Part shown: positions 28,481 to 37,701 of the stretch, one piece after another
How positions within the stretch are numbered: position 1 is the stretch's first letter
Layout of the letters: each line of letters opens with the position of its first letter
Assembly: GCF_003932895.1 (NCBI RefSeq)
Contig: NZ_RQYW01000001.1
Span: 62,001 to 126,000 of the forward strand
DNA: 64,000 nucleotides
Origin: Leptotrichia sp. OH3620_COT-345
GTDB taxonomy: Bacteria > Fusobacteriota > Fusobacteriia > Fusobacteriales > Leptotrichiaceae
Direction: 5' to 3'
Made by a program: the position numbers and the translations under genes
Notes under the pieces: generated by a model
Told to the model about the DNA's origin: nothing
Databases searched by the model: none
The model's input: only the letters and a program-made list of their open reading frames with translations

Positions 28481-29386
28481 TTAATCCAAATCATTTTCAG
28501 TTGAATATTCTGAAAATATTAACAAATGATCTGAAATATATTTCTTAATTTCACCGTTATTATTTCGTAAAAAATTATACACTCCGTATCTTCCCGTGTA
28601 TTCTTTCGTTTTTTCTTTATTTATAAAAAAATTGTCATATGAATTTACTAATTTTTTATCTGAAAGAGTGGTTAAATCACTTTCAGGATTTAAAATATAA
28701 GACATATTATTTTTTGAAATTAAATTTTTAAATGCGGTACTGTTAGCAGGTACATTAAAGTCACCTGCCATTATTATATCATTTTCTTCCGTTATATTCA
28801 AAAAATATTCATATACATCTGAATAATTCCCCGCTTCGATCAATCTCTGTTTTTCATTGTCACCGAAAATGGAATGGCAAATTACATATATAAAATCAAA
28901 ATTTCCAAATTTGAAATATACTCCATAAGGTTCCCTTATAAAATCATTTTTATTTTTCTCTTTATAAAATCCTATTTTTTTTACTTCCTGAACTTTCTCA
29001 CTTTTGTATATATATCCGTAATACTCTTTGTAATTTTCACTTCCTACACTGCTTTCAGATATTATATATTCCCACTTTTCCCCTGTAAGTTTTATCAGAT
29101 GAGCTTTGAGTCTTTTCAGACCGTTTTCATTCATAACTTCTTCTATTCCCGTCAAATCAAAATTTGATATTATTTTTGCCATTACTTCATAATTTTTTTC
29201 CTTTTCTCCTAATCTCATAGCATTGAAAGAAGCTATGCTTATCAGATTTTCGCTTTTATTTTCAGATTTTACATTTTTTTCAAAAATATTTTTTCTATTT
29301 TTATCTTCTGTATCTGTTTTTTTATAACAACTAAAAATGCAATAAAAAAACAGTAACATAAAAATTCCCTTTTTTATATTTTTCAT
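28481..29386 (-). CDS. Endonuclease/exonuclease/phosphatase family lipoprotein
   Basis: The 301 residues begin with a lipoprotein signal (FYCIFSC). The EEP (DNase I-like) fold is seen in SIASFNAMRLGEKEKNYEVM, the metal-binding Glu in IEEVMN, AGDFNVPAN and the final SDHLLIF with the catalytic His. It is probably a surface or periplasmic nuclease, or a phosphodiesterase. Operon partners are a MATE exporter, a PLD lipoprotein and a Sel1 lipoprotein, so two exported phosphodiesterase-type enzymes occur together. Confidence 0.88.
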   Translation of the reverse strand: MKNIKKGIFMLLFFYCIFSCYKKTDTEDKNRKNIFEKNVKSENKSENLISIASFNAMRLGEKEKNYEVMAKIISNFDLTGIEEVMNENGLKRLKAHLIKLTGEKWEYIISESSVGSENYKEYYGYIYKSEKVQEVKKIGFYKEKNKNDFIREPYGVYFKFGNFDFIYVICHSIFGDNEKQRLIEAGNYSDVYEYFLNITEENDIIMAGDFNVPANSTAFKNLISKNNMSYILNPESDLTTLSDKKLVNSYDNFFINKEKTKEYTGRYGVYNFLRNNNGEIKKYISDHLLIFSEYSTENDLD

Positions 29387-29586
29387 AAAACCCCCGCCTT
29401 TTTTCTGAAATATCTGTAAAAAATATATTTATTTTTATATTCTACTATTTTTTAAAATATTTATCAATTTACAATTTCAATTTTTTTAAATTTTTTATTT
29501 TCAATCTAAATATATAATAATTTCTATATTCTAAAAAGTATTCCCATATGTTATAATAAAAAACAATTCAAATAACGGAGGAAAAT

Positions 29587-30969
29587 ATGAAAAAACTATG
29601 GGAAGGGCGTTTTGCCAAAGCTACTGATAAACTGCTTGAAAAATTTAATGCTTCTATAACTTTTGATAAAAGACTTTATAAAGAAGATATAAAAGGAAGT
29701 ATTGCTCATAGTAAAATGCTTTCAAAACAGGGAATTATCATGGAAAAGGAACAAAAAAATATTGAAAAAGGGCTTTTACAGATAAAAGAAGAAATAGAAA
29801 AAGGAATTTTTGAATTCAAAATTGAAGATGAAGATATACATATGGCAATCGAAAAAAGACTTACTGAAATAATAGGAGAAACAGCGGGAAAACTTCATAC
29901 TGCCAGAAGCAGAAATGATCAGGTCGCTCTTGATATAAGAATGTATGCTATGGAAGAAGCTAGAGAAATAAAAAAATTACTGATTAATATGGAAAAAACT
30001 ATTATAGATATGTCTGAGAAATATAAATCCGTAATTATTCCGGGATATACACATCTTCAAAGAGCACAACCCATACTATTTTCTCATTACCTTATGGCTT
30101 ATTTCCAGATGTTTAAGAGAGATATCTCAAGAATTGAAGATTTTCTTGGAAGAACGGATGAAATGCCTTTGGGTGCCGGAGCGCTTGCAGGAACTACTTT
30201 TAATATTGATCGGCATTTTACCGCTTCTGAACTGGCATTTTCAAAACCCACTGAAAACAGTCTTGATTCTGTAAGTGATCGTGATTTTATCATTGAACTT
30301 TGTTTCATTATTTCAATGATATCAATGCATCTTTCAAGATTTTCCGAAGAAATTATTATTTGGTGCTCATCAGAATTTTCTTTTTTGACTCCTGATGATG
30401 CTTTTTCCACCGGTTCATCTATTATGCCTCAGAAAAAAAATCCTGATATTCCGGAGCTTATAAGGGGAAAAACAGGAAGAATATATGGAAATCTTATAAG
30501 TTTATTAACTACAATGAAAGCACTTCCATTAGCTTACAATAAAGATATGCAAGAGGATAAGGAAAGTATATTTGATTCTATTGATACTATCAAAATTTCA
30601 ATTGAGATTTTTTATAAAATGCTTAGTACTTTAAAAGTTAATAAAGAAAAAATCTTAACTTCTATGAAAAAAGGATTTTTAAATGCAACAGATGTAGCTG
30701 ATTACCTTGCAAAGAAAAATATTCCTTTTAGAAAGGCACATAAAATTTCAGGCAAAATAGTTTCATACTGTGAAGATAAAAATATTGATATTGAAGAAAT
30801 GACACTTGAAGAATTTAAAAACTTTTCAGATATGTTTGAAAATGATATTTTTAATGAAATTACTTTAAAAAATTGTGTCAATAAAAGAAATTCCTATGGA
30901 GGAACTTCTTATGAAAATATCAAAATGCAAATAAAAAAAGGAAAAAAATATATTGAAAATATTGAGTAG
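29587..30969 (+). CDS. argH: Argininosuccinate lyase
   Basis: Splits argininosuccinate to arginine and fumarate, the last step of arginine synthesis. The 460 residues have family length. Signature GSSIMPQKKNPD (about 278-289) includes the catalytic Ser loop, HTARSRNDQ holds the early conserved region, and GYTHLQRAQP the catalytic His. CGGAGG precedes the ATG. It is monocistronic and faces argG tail to tail rather than forming an argGH operon. Confidence 0.96.
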   Translation: MKKLWEGRFAKATDKLLEKFNASITFDKRLYKEDIKGSIAHSKMLSKQGIIMEKEQKNIEKGLLQIKEEIEKGIFEFKIEDEDIHMAIEKRLTEIIGETAGKLHTARSRNDQVALDIRMYAMEEAREIKKLLINMEKTIIDMSEKYKSVIIPGYTHLQRAQPILFSHYLMAYFQMFKRDISRIEDFLGRTDEMPLGAGALAGTTFNIDRHFTASELAFSKPTENSLDSVSDRDFIIELCFIISMISMHLSRFSEEIIIWCSSEFSFLTPDDAFSTGSSIMPQKKNPDIPELIRGKTGRIYGNLISLLTTMKALPLAYNKDMQEDKESIFDSIDTIKISIEIFYKMLSTLKVNKEKILTSMKKGFLNATDVADYLAKKNIPFRKAHKISGKIVSYCEDKNIDIEEMTLEEFKNFSDMFENDIFNEITLKNCVNKRNSYGGTSYENIKMQIKKGKKYIENIE

Positions 30970-30984
30970 TAAAATATCAATAAA

Positions 30985-31016
30985 AATATGAGAGCAAATC
31001 AAGCTCTCATATTTTT
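30985..31016 (+). terminator. argH terminator
   Basis: ATATGAGAGC and GCTCTCATAT enclose a 7-nt loop and are followed by TTTTATTATT, beginning about 15 bp after the argH stop. Strong Rho-independent terminator. Confidence 0.9.
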
Positions 31017-31558
31017 ATTATTCTTTTATTTATTTTTAAAATTTTAATAGTTTTTTATGAATTAAAAAATATTTCTATATCTACAAACAATACATATCTT
31101 AAAAATTAAAATTATGATTTTAAGTAAAAATCCATACAATTAATATATACAAAAGTCTATAAATCAATATATTTTTGCACTTTATGGAAATGTTCCCCAC
31201 AAAAAAGTGTACCAATTCAAATATTCTTATATTCCGAAACTGCTTTATTTATTTGAATTTACTTTTATTCAGAGAATGATTCATTTCTTCATTTCTTGTT
31301 GATATCATTTAAATATTAAAATTTTTAACTTAAATTTCAACTTTAAAACTTATCACTTCAATTTCATTTTATCCATATTTATTTATAAATATTTTCTATT
31401 CTTATCACCTAATATCTTTAATATTCAAATTTTCAAATATAAAGAATACTAAAAATATCCTTTTTGTTTTATAACGAATGAAATACTTTTAAATATTTTT
31501 AAAATTTTGAATTGAATATTTTTTGATCAAAAGCTCTTTTTATAAAATCCTATTAATT
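31017..31558. other. Long AT-rich gap between argH and argG
   Basis: About 540 bp with no ORF of note. Near 31190-31215 a G+C-richer patch (GGAAATGTTCCCCAC, then AAAAAAGTGTACC) breaks the AT background and might be a remnant end of an insertion sequence. No mate was found. No terminator for argG stands out. Confidence 0.4.
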
Positions 31559-32761
31559 TTATTTACTTAATTTTTTATATGCCCTTATTTTATTAGGCAG
31601 TGAAAATAATTTTATAAATCCTTCTGCATCTTTATGATTGTACAGTTCACTTGCACCGAAAGAAGATATTGTTTCATCATAAAGTGCATTTTCAGTTATT
31701 CTTGAAGCAATTTTTATATTCCCTTTATATAATTTAAGCTTTACTGTCCCTGAAACATTTTTTTCTACTGAATCTACAAAAGCATCCATAGCTTCTCTTA
31801 AAGGAGTAAACCACTGTCCTGAGTATGTAATATCTGCATATTTTCGACCAATTATCTTTTTCATTTCATAAGTATCCTTATCAAATACTACACTTTCCAG
31901 ATCACTTAATGCTTCTATAAGCAAAGTACCTCCCGGCGTTTCATATATCCCTCTTGATTTCATTCCTACAAGTCTGTTTTCAACTATATCTATAACTCCT
32001 ACACCGTTTTCTCCTGCTATTTTATTAAGCTTTTTTAATAACTCCACAGAAGAAAGACTTTCTCCGTTGACTTTCACGGGCCATCCTTCTTCAAAAGTAA
32101 TGGTTACATAAGTAGGCTCATCTTTTGCTTTTTCAGGAGGTGTCACCATCATATAAACAATTTCTTCATTATGCTCATTTTCAAGTTGCTCTATATCTCC
32201 GCCTTCGTGAGAAATATGCCATAAATTCTGGTCTCTTGAATATATTTTTTCTTTCGTTACTGTTAACTTTATGTCAAATCTCTGTGCATAATCTATGGCA
32301 CTTTCTCTTGAAGAAATATCCCACATTCTCCATGGTGCTATTATTTCTATTGTAGGATCCAATGAAAAGACTCCGGTTTCAAACCTTACTTGATCATTTC
32401 CTTTTCCTGTACAGCCATGACATATATATTTTGCATTTTCCTTATGGGCAATATCTACAAGTACTTCTGCTATCAACGGTCTTGCAAATGATGTACCCAA
32501 TAAATATTTATCTTCATATACCGCTCCGGCTCTTAATGCCCTGAACGCATAGTTCCTTACAAATTCTTCCTTCTTATCTTCAATATAAATTTTTGAAGCT
32601 CCGGATTCAATAGCTTTTTTTCTTATTTCTTCCATATTCTCATCCTGCCCTACATCAACACAACATGCAATCACTTCAAAATCATAGTTCTCTTTTAACC
32701 ATGGAATTATTATGGAAGTGTCCAGTCCACCTGAATAAGCCAAAATAACCTTGTCTTTCAT
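31559..32761 (-). CDS. argG: Argininosuccinate synthase
   Basis: Joins citrulline and aspartate with ATP to give argininosuccinate. The 400 residues carry the PP-loop [10 protein letters not shown] (8-17), the conserved [13 protein letters not shown] and TPGGTLL regions, and the family end. GGAGGAG precedes the ATG. It converges on argH, so the two steps are transcribed apart. With arcB/argF in the window, citrulline can be recycled to arginine. Confidence 0.96.
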   Translation of the reverse strand: MKDKVILAYSGGLDTSIIIPWLKENYDFEVIACCVDVGQDENMEEIRKKAIESGASKIYIEDKKEEFVRNYAFRALRAGAVYEDKYLLGTSFARPLIAEVLVDIAHKENAKYICHGCTGKGNDQVRFETGVFSLDPTIEIIAPWRMWDISSRESAIDYAQRFDIKLTVTKEKIYSRDQNLWHISHEGGDIEQLENEHNEEIVYMMVTPPEKAKDEPTYVTITFEEGWPVKVNGESLSSVELLKKLNKIAGENGVGVIDIVENRLVGMKSRGIYETPGGTLLIEALSDLESVVFDKDTYEMKKIIGRKYADITYSGQWFTPLREAMDAFVDSVEKNVSGTVKLKLYKGNIKIASRITENALYDETISSFGASELYNHKDAEGFIKLFSLPNKIRAYKKLSK

Positions 32762-32793
32762 TTTCTCCTCCTTTGTTTTTTGATTATTTTTTT

Positions 32794-32822
32794 AATTTAT
32801 CACACTTAAATGATAAAGTCAA
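32794..32822 (-). promoter_or_regulatory. argG promoter with an embedded palindrome
   Basis: On the minus strand TTGACT (32817-32822) and TAAATT (32794-32799) are separated by 17 bp. TTTATCA (32796-32802) and TGATAAA (32811-32817) form a perfect 7-bp inverted repeat with an 8-bp spacer filling the promoter, a likely repressor site. It starts 32 bp upstream of the argG ATG. Confidence 0.6.
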
Positions 32823-33243
32823 TATATGATTTGATATTTTAACTTTCATTTTATATATAATTGAAATATATATAAAAAATTATACTGTACAAATATAATC
32901 TTCAAAAACTGAAATACAATAAAACGAAAGTAAATAATAAAGTTGATTTTTTTTATTTAATACACTGTTTTTTCCTATTTTCTGTATTTTAGATTTTTTA
33001 CTATTTTTTTTATTACTTATAATATTTAGATTTTAAATAAAAGTATAAAATTCATTTTTAACGATATAATTATTTTTAATAAATTAGATGTATATGCTGA
33101 TTTATTAAGCTTGATATTATTTGATTATTAAAAAACATTAGAAAATAATATTATAATTTTAAAATTTATTGTTTTCATTTTTTAACAGTTCATTATTATT
33201 TTCTATTTTTTAAAAAAATAACACTTTACTTTCTCTACAATTA
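32823..33243. other. AT-rich gap between argG promoter and efp
   Basis: About 420 bp of low-complexity A/T sequence with no credible ORF, repeat copy or RNA structure seen. Possible upstream regulatory sequence for argG. Confidence 0.4.
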
Positions 33244-33277
33244 AAAAACAGGAACTTAACATAAAATTCCCGTTTTT
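33244..33277 (-). terminator. efp terminator
   Basis: AAAAACGGGAA and TTCCTGTTTTT (minus strand) form a stem with one mismatch around a 12-nt loop, 9 bp after the efp stop. Confidence 0.7.
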
Positions 33278-33285
33278 AAATATTT

Positions 33286-33861
33286 TTATCCATTTGCTCT
33301 TTCCATATATTCACCTGTTCTAGTATCAATTTTAATTTTATCTCCTATAACAACAAACAAAGGTACTTGTAGAGTATATCCCGTAGAAATGGTAGCAGGC
33401 TTGGTTGCTCTTCCTATAGTATCTCCTTTTAATCCCGGCTCTGTATAAGTAACTTCCCTTATTACAGTATTTGGAAGTTCCACTCCTACCGGAGTTCCTT
33501 CATACATTAATACCTGTATTACCATTTCTTCAATAAGAAAATTTACTGCATCTCCTAAGTCTTCTTTTGTTAAGGCTATTTGTTCAAAAGATTCCTGATC
33601 CATAAAGAAATATTCTTCTTCCGATTCATATAAAAATTGCATCTGATTTCTGTCCAATATAATATCATCCATCATTTCAGTGGATAAAACTGTTATTTCC
33701 TGTACCTTTCCTGAAATCAGATCTTTTATTTTAAATTTCATCTCAGCCGCTCTTGCCTTTTTACCCGATGTGGACTGATGTCTGTCAGCTCTCAATATTA
33801 AATAGGGAACTCCATCCTTTCTGTATGTGCTTCCCTGTCTTAAATCCATTGCCGCTTTCAT
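33286..33861 (-). CDS. efp: Elongation factor P
   Basis: Binds between the ribosomal P and E sites and relieves stalling at polyproline stretches. The 191 residues have three beta-barrel domains and the family end (TEPGLKGDTIGRATKPATISTG, read as two adjoining pieces, and VDTRTGEY-like DTRTGEYMER). The tip loop that is post-translationally modified in other bacteria reads STSGKKARAAEMK rather than KPGKGQAFARVK, so a Lys is kept but the flanking Pro and Gly are changed. AGGAGG precedes the ATG. It follows the SIMPL gene by 30 bp. Confidence 0.95.
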   Translation of the reverse strand: MKAAMDLRQGSTYRKDGVPYLILRADRHQSTSGKKARAAEMKFKIKDLISGKVQEITVLSTEMMDDIILDRNQMQFLYESEEEYFFMDQESFEQIALTKEDLGDAVNFLIEEMVIQVLMYEGTPVGVELPNTVIREVTYTEPGLKGDTIGRATKPATISTGYTLQVPLFVVIGDKIKIDTRTGEYMERANG

Positions 33862-33891
33862 TGATTATTTCCTCCTAAATTTTCTTTAATT

Positions 33892-34611
33892 TTATTTATT
33901 TGTATCAATCGAGTATGTTGCTGTTACGACTGATCTTAATTTCTTATACATCTGATTTTCCACAGGCTCGTCCGATCGTTTTACATCTTCTTTATCTTCA
34001 AGAATTTCAAACTGTCCCTGTGTTAATTTTTTTAGCTCTGCTATCCTTCCGTTATTTACTTTCAACATTTCAAATGCTCTCATTTCAGCATTTTTAGAAG
34101 CATCTATAAGTAAATCTTTTTTATATTTTTCAATTCCCGTTATATAGAATTTCGGTTTAATTACTTCCAAATTGTTAAATTTCAAAGTTAATTCAAATAA
34201 TTTTTCATAAATTTCATCAATTTTATCTATTTCTTTCATATTTATCGAGATTGTTTGTAATATTTGATAATCGGATATTTTATTACTTTCTCCAATATAT
34301 GTAGGTTTTATTTTCAAATTTTGGACATTATAATTTTCTTTTTCGACTTTTATCAAATCTAAGAGCTCTATTACTGCCGTTTCTTTTTCTGAAATAGCTT
34401 TTTTTGCTTCTTCAATGTCTTTATTTTTAGCACTTAATATTACATTTACAATTGCCCTGTCGGCTTTTATTCTTCTTTCAGCAACACCCTTTACAGTTAT
34501 TCTGTTTTCACTTTTATTTATTTTGTCCAATGCGTTTGATATTAATGCTCCTGACACTATCAGTCCAAATGCCAGTATTGTCGAAATTATTATAAACTGT
34601 ACTTTTTTCAT
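33892..34611 (-). CDS. SIMPL-domain (DUF541) membrane-anchored protein
   Basis: The 239 residues have an N-terminal membrane anchor or uncleaved signal (about 5-28), then a SIMPL/BP26-like domain opening with ITVKGVAERRIKADRAIVNV. Members form channel-like oligomers in the periplasm or outer membrane; the physiological role is unsettled. No good ribosome site is visible. It lies directly upstream of efp, a conserved-looking but unexplained pairing. Confidence 0.82.
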   Translation of the reverse strand: MKKVQFIIISTILAFGLIVSGALISNALDKINKSENRITVKGVAERRIKADRAIVNVILSAKNKDIEEAKKAISEKETAVIELLDLIKVEKENYNVQNLKIKPTYIGESNKISDYQILQTISINMKEIDKIDEIYEKLFELTLKFNNLEVIKPKFYITGIEKYKKDLLIDASKNAEMRAFEMLKVNNGRIAELKKLTQGQFEILEDKEDVKRSDEPVENQMYKKLRSVVTATYSIDTNK

Positions 34612-34737
34612 AATCAGATCACGTACTTTCTCATTTGTTATTTCAATTTATAAATTTATATTTCTTTTTCTTTGCCATTGAATTATAGTTTATTTTATTA
34701 AAAAAGTCAATTATGTTATTATTTTTATAATATTTCT

Positions 34738-35299
34738 TTATTTTACTTCATCCAATATTTCTATCACTTCTCTTTTCAAAACAAAAGTAAGGTTTTCGGT
34801 AGCTATTCCGTTTAAAATATTTTCCGCCCATTTTCTTGCATTTGACTTATCATTCTTATCATAATATATCCACATAAGGTTGTGGTGCATTGCTTCCCCG
34901 TCTTCAGAAGATTTAGTATACCATTCTTTAGCTTCCACCATATCATTCTTTTTATATGCTATATATCCCAACATTTTTGCTGCATCTCTGATTTTATACC
35001 GTTCATAAACTTCTTTAAACTTTTTTATCCCTTTTTCCTTGTTTATATTGTAATAATACATTAATGCTATTTCGTAATACGTATCTGTATCGTATTTTTG
35101 CAGCTTTTTTATAATAACTTTCAGCTTTTTCAAATTCTCCATTTTTTTCATATTCCAAAGCTTTATCTGTTAATCTTGAATATTTTTCGTTATCTTGAAT
35201 ACCTTCTGAAAAAAGACTGCATTACTTGATAAATATAGTAAAAAAAATAAAAATCAGTATTTTTTTCCTAAATATGAGTTTTTCCCCGTTCATATACAT
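34738..35299 (-). pseudogene. Broken TPR-repeat lipoprotein gene
   Basis: Reading from ATG 35297-35299 gives MYMNGEKLIF and a hydrophobic signal segment, then an in-frame TAA (35222-35224), then a cysteine and a TPR-like stretch (EYEKNGEFEKAESYYKKAAK). The frame must shift by one base near 35095-35105 to continue into the intact 3' part (KYDTDTYYEIALMYYYNINK). The remaining open frame at 34738-35151 (137 codons) lacks a proper start. The two lesions in one gene indicate decay, though sequencing error could explain one of them. Confidence 0.7.
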
Positions 35300-35411
35300 T
35301 TTTTTATTTATATAAATTTTATTATAACTTTCTTAAATTTTTTCAATTATATTTTACTCTTATTTCCAATAATTTACAAGAAAAAATATTTCATATAATT
35401 TCTGTTTTTTA

Positions 35412-35440
35412 TTGTATATATACTAATTTTGTGTTATTAT
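35412..35440 (+). promoter_or_regulatory. thrC promoter
   Basis: TTGTAT (35412-35417) and TATTAT (35435-35440) are 17 bp apart, about 50 bp before the thrC ATG. No attenuator or T-box was seen between them. Confidence 0.45.
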
Positions 35441-35490
35441 TTGTAATAAATTAATGAAATATATTATTAAAAATTGAAAGAGGTGTACAT

Positions 35491-36981
35491 ATGAATTATA
35501 AAAGTACAAGGGGCAATAAATTAAAATCTTCGACATTTGCCGCCTTGCATGGGCTTGCAGAAGACGGAGGATTATATATTCCTGAAAAACTTCCTGATAT
35601 AAAATTATCTTATGATGAGATTAAAAATATGTCTTATCAGGACTTGGCATGTAAAATTATCGGATTATTTTTTACAAAATTTTCTCAGGAAGAAATTAAA
35701 AATGCAGTTAATAATGCTTACAACAATACTACATTTACAAATAAAAATATTGTCCCTTTACATAAATTAAATGAAAAAGTGAGCTTTGCCGAACTATTCC
35801 ACGGAAGAACATTGGCATTCAAAGACTTGGCACTTTCTATTTTTCCGTATCTGCTTCTTTTAAGTAAGAAAAAGCAAAATGAAAATAAAAAAATATTAAT
35901 ATTGGCTGCTACTTCGGGAGATACGGGAAAAGCGGCTTTGGAAGGCTTCAAAAATATTGATGGAATAAATATTATTGTTTTTTATCCTAAAAACGGTGTC
36001 AGTCCTATGCAGGAAGAACAGATGAGAAAACAATTAGGAAAAAATGTCGAAATTGTCGCTATAAACGGAAACTTTGACGATGCTCAAAGTGCTATTAAAA
36101 ATATATTCTCATCAGATGAATTTAAAAAATATGCAGAAAATCATGGAATAATGTTTTCCAGTGCCAACTCCATAAATATAGGAAGACTGTTTCCTCAAGT
36201 GATTTACTATGTTTCTTCATATATAAATTTAGTCAGAAACGGAACATTAAAAAACGGAGAAAAGTTCAATGTTGTAGTTCCTACAGGAAATTTCGGTAAT
36301 ATACTTGCAGGGTATATTTCAAAAAAATTAGGAATACCTATAAAAAATTTTGTTTCCGCTTCAAATAAAAATAAAGTCCTTGCAGACTTTTTCAAAACGG
36401 GAACTTATAATAAAAACAGAAAATTCTTTACTACAAATTCTCCATCAATGGATATTCTTCTTTCTTCAAATTTTGAACGATATTTATATTACAGCACAGG
36501 AGAAAATTCTGAAAGAGTGAAAGAACTTATAAATTCTCTTTTTTCTATAGGAAAGTTATCAGTTTCTAACGAAGAAATTGAAAATATAAGAAAAGAATTT
36601 TACGGAGAATTTGCTGATGATGAAGATACCATAAAATCAATAAAAAGTGTATATGAAAAATACAAATATTTAATGGATCCGCACACTGCCGTTGCTTATT
36701 CAGTTTATGAAAAAGAAAATAACGGACTTGATAAAAACTTTCATACCGTTATTATGTCTACTGCTCATCCTTTCAAATTCCCTTTACCTATTGCAAAAGC
36801 ATTAGGAATAGATGAGAATAAAGATCCTTATGAAATTCTTGATGAAATCTCATCTCTTACAGGTATTGAATTTCCTGAAAAACTTGAAGAAATTAGAAAT
36901 TCAGAAATAAGATTTTCAAAAATAATTGACAAAACCGAAATTCAGAACTTTGTAAAAAATTATATAAATAATTTAAAATAA
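35491..36981 (+). CDS. thrC: Threonine synthase
   Basis: PLP enzyme that converts O-phosphohomoserine to threonine. The 496 residues are of the long bacterial type. The PLP lysine is in GRTLAFKDLALSIF (about 112), the phosphate-binding loop in ATSGDTGKAALEGF, and VVPTGNFGNILAGY follows. AGAGGTG precedes the ATG. It stands alone with its own promoter and terminator; no homoserine dehydrogenase or kinase gene is adjacent. Confidence 0.96.
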   Translation: MNYKSTRGNKLKSSTFAALHGLAEDGGLYIPEKLPDIKLSYDEIKNMSYQDLACKIIGLFFTKFSQEEIKNAVNNAYNNTTFTNKNIVPLHKLNEKVSFAELFHGRTLAFKDLALSIFPYLLLLSKKKQNENKKILILAATSGDTGKAALEGFKNIDGINIIVFYPKNGVSPMQEEQMRKQLGKNVEIVAINGNFDDAQSAIKNIFSSDEFKKYAENHGIMFSSANSINIGRLFPQVIYYVSSYINLVRNGTLKNGEKFNVVVPTGNFGNILAGYISKKLGIPIKNFVSASNKNKVLADFFKTGTYNKNRKFFTTNSPSMDILLSSNFERYLYYSTGENSERVKELINSLFSIGKLSVSNEEIENIRKEFYGEFADDEDTIKSIKSVYEKYKYLMDPHTAVAYSVYEKENNGLDKNFHTVIMSTAHPFKFPLPIAKALGIDENKDPYEILDEISSLTGIEFPEKLEEIRNSEIRFSKIIDKTEIQNFVKNYINNLK

Positions 36982-36989
36982 GCATTTTT

Positions 36990-37014
36990 AGAGGGTTTAA
37001 TACCCTCTTTTTTA
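36990..37014 (+). terminator. thrC terminator
   Basis: AGAGGGT (36990-36996) and ACCCTCT (37002-37008) enclose a 5-nt loop, followed by TTTTTT. Strong terminator 9 bp after the stop. Confidence 0.9.
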
Positions 37015-37040
37015 TTATTTTAAAACTTCCCGACATGCCA

Positions 37041-37218
37041 AAAACTATCCGACGTTCAGAATTTTTCTGAGAAAATATAAAATTATGATATTCAAAAAAA
37101 CTGCTGTTTAAACGAAGTAAATTTGCCAGTTTTTTAAACATAATAAATATTTTTGAGAGCTAAAAATTTTACAGTCGACAACAAACATAAGGATAGCAAT
37201 TAACTCTCACAGAAAAAA
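37041..37218 (+). repeat. Dispersed intergenic repeat, copy C
   Basis: Order of motifs: ATCCGACGTTCAG, GAAAATATAAAA, ATATTCAAAAAAACTGCTG, ACGAAGTAAATTTG, ATATTTTTGAGAGC and an ending AAGGATAGCAATTAACTCTC. It shares these blocks with copies near 24.1 and 59.3 kb. It lies between converging thrC and the OsmC gene and is noncoding; an antisense ORF of 82 codons inside it is likely chance. Confidence 0.55.
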
Positions 37219-37220
37219 CA

Positions 37221-37613
37221 TTATTCAACATCATAAATAAAAGTATAATTTTGAGTTATATCAGAAGACAAGCTTCTCCCTACCACACACATTTCTTTTA
37301 CCGCTGTCTCGGCTTTTTTTCTAATTTCTTCACTGTATTCTTTTCTAAGATGAAATACCAGCTTTATTTCAGTTATACGGTACACTGTCAGATCTGTCTG
37401 TTTCTCTACTTCTACATAACTGTCTTCAAAATTCATATTTTCATTTTCTATGACTATGGATAATACCGTCATTGCACATGAAGTAACTGCTGCTGCTGTC
37501 AGCTCTGATGGAGAAAGAATCTCTCCTTTTCTGTCCGTTAAAATTTTCTGTTTCCCTGCTTTTATTTCTGTCTGAAAATTTCCTTTGTAGCTTACTGTTA
37601 TTACTTTCGACAT
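37221..37613 (-). CDS. OsmC family peroxiredoxin-like protein
   Basis: OsmC/Ohr proteins reduce organic hydroperoxides with two cysteines. The 130 residues show the first cysteine in AAVTSCAMTVLSI (about 47) and the second in MCVVGRSL (about 110). AGGAGG precedes the ATG. It lies next to an NADH oxidase, consistent with coping with oxygen in an anaerobe, but a terminator separates them. Which OsmC subgroup it belongs to cannot be decided. Confidence 0.88.
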   Translation of the reverse strand: MSKVITVSYKGNFQTEIKAGKQKILTDRKGEILSPSELTAAAVTSCAMTVLSIVIENENMNFEDSYVEVEKQTDLTVYRITEIKLVFHLRKEYSEEIRKKAETAVKEMCVVGRSLSSDITQNYTFIYDVE

Positions 37614-37646
37614 TATTGTTCCTCCTATATTTATTTTTAATTAAAT

Positions 37647-37687
37647 AAAAACGATAACTTGCGGAACTTATTTCCGGTTATCGTTTT
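37647..37687 (-). terminator. NADH oxidase terminator
   Basis: AAAACGATAAC (37647-37657) pairs with GTTATCGTTTT (37677-37687), with an inner CGGAA/TTCCG stem. On the minus strand it is followed by a T-rich tail. One of the strongest hairpins in the window. Confidence 0.85.
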
Positions 37688-37701
37688 ATTTTATGTTTCA
37701 A

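Noticed and set aside
36893-37141. 82-codon minus-strand ORF across the repeat after thrC
   Set aside because: It reads through the thrC terminator and the degenerate repeat; similar frames arise in repeat copies by chance.
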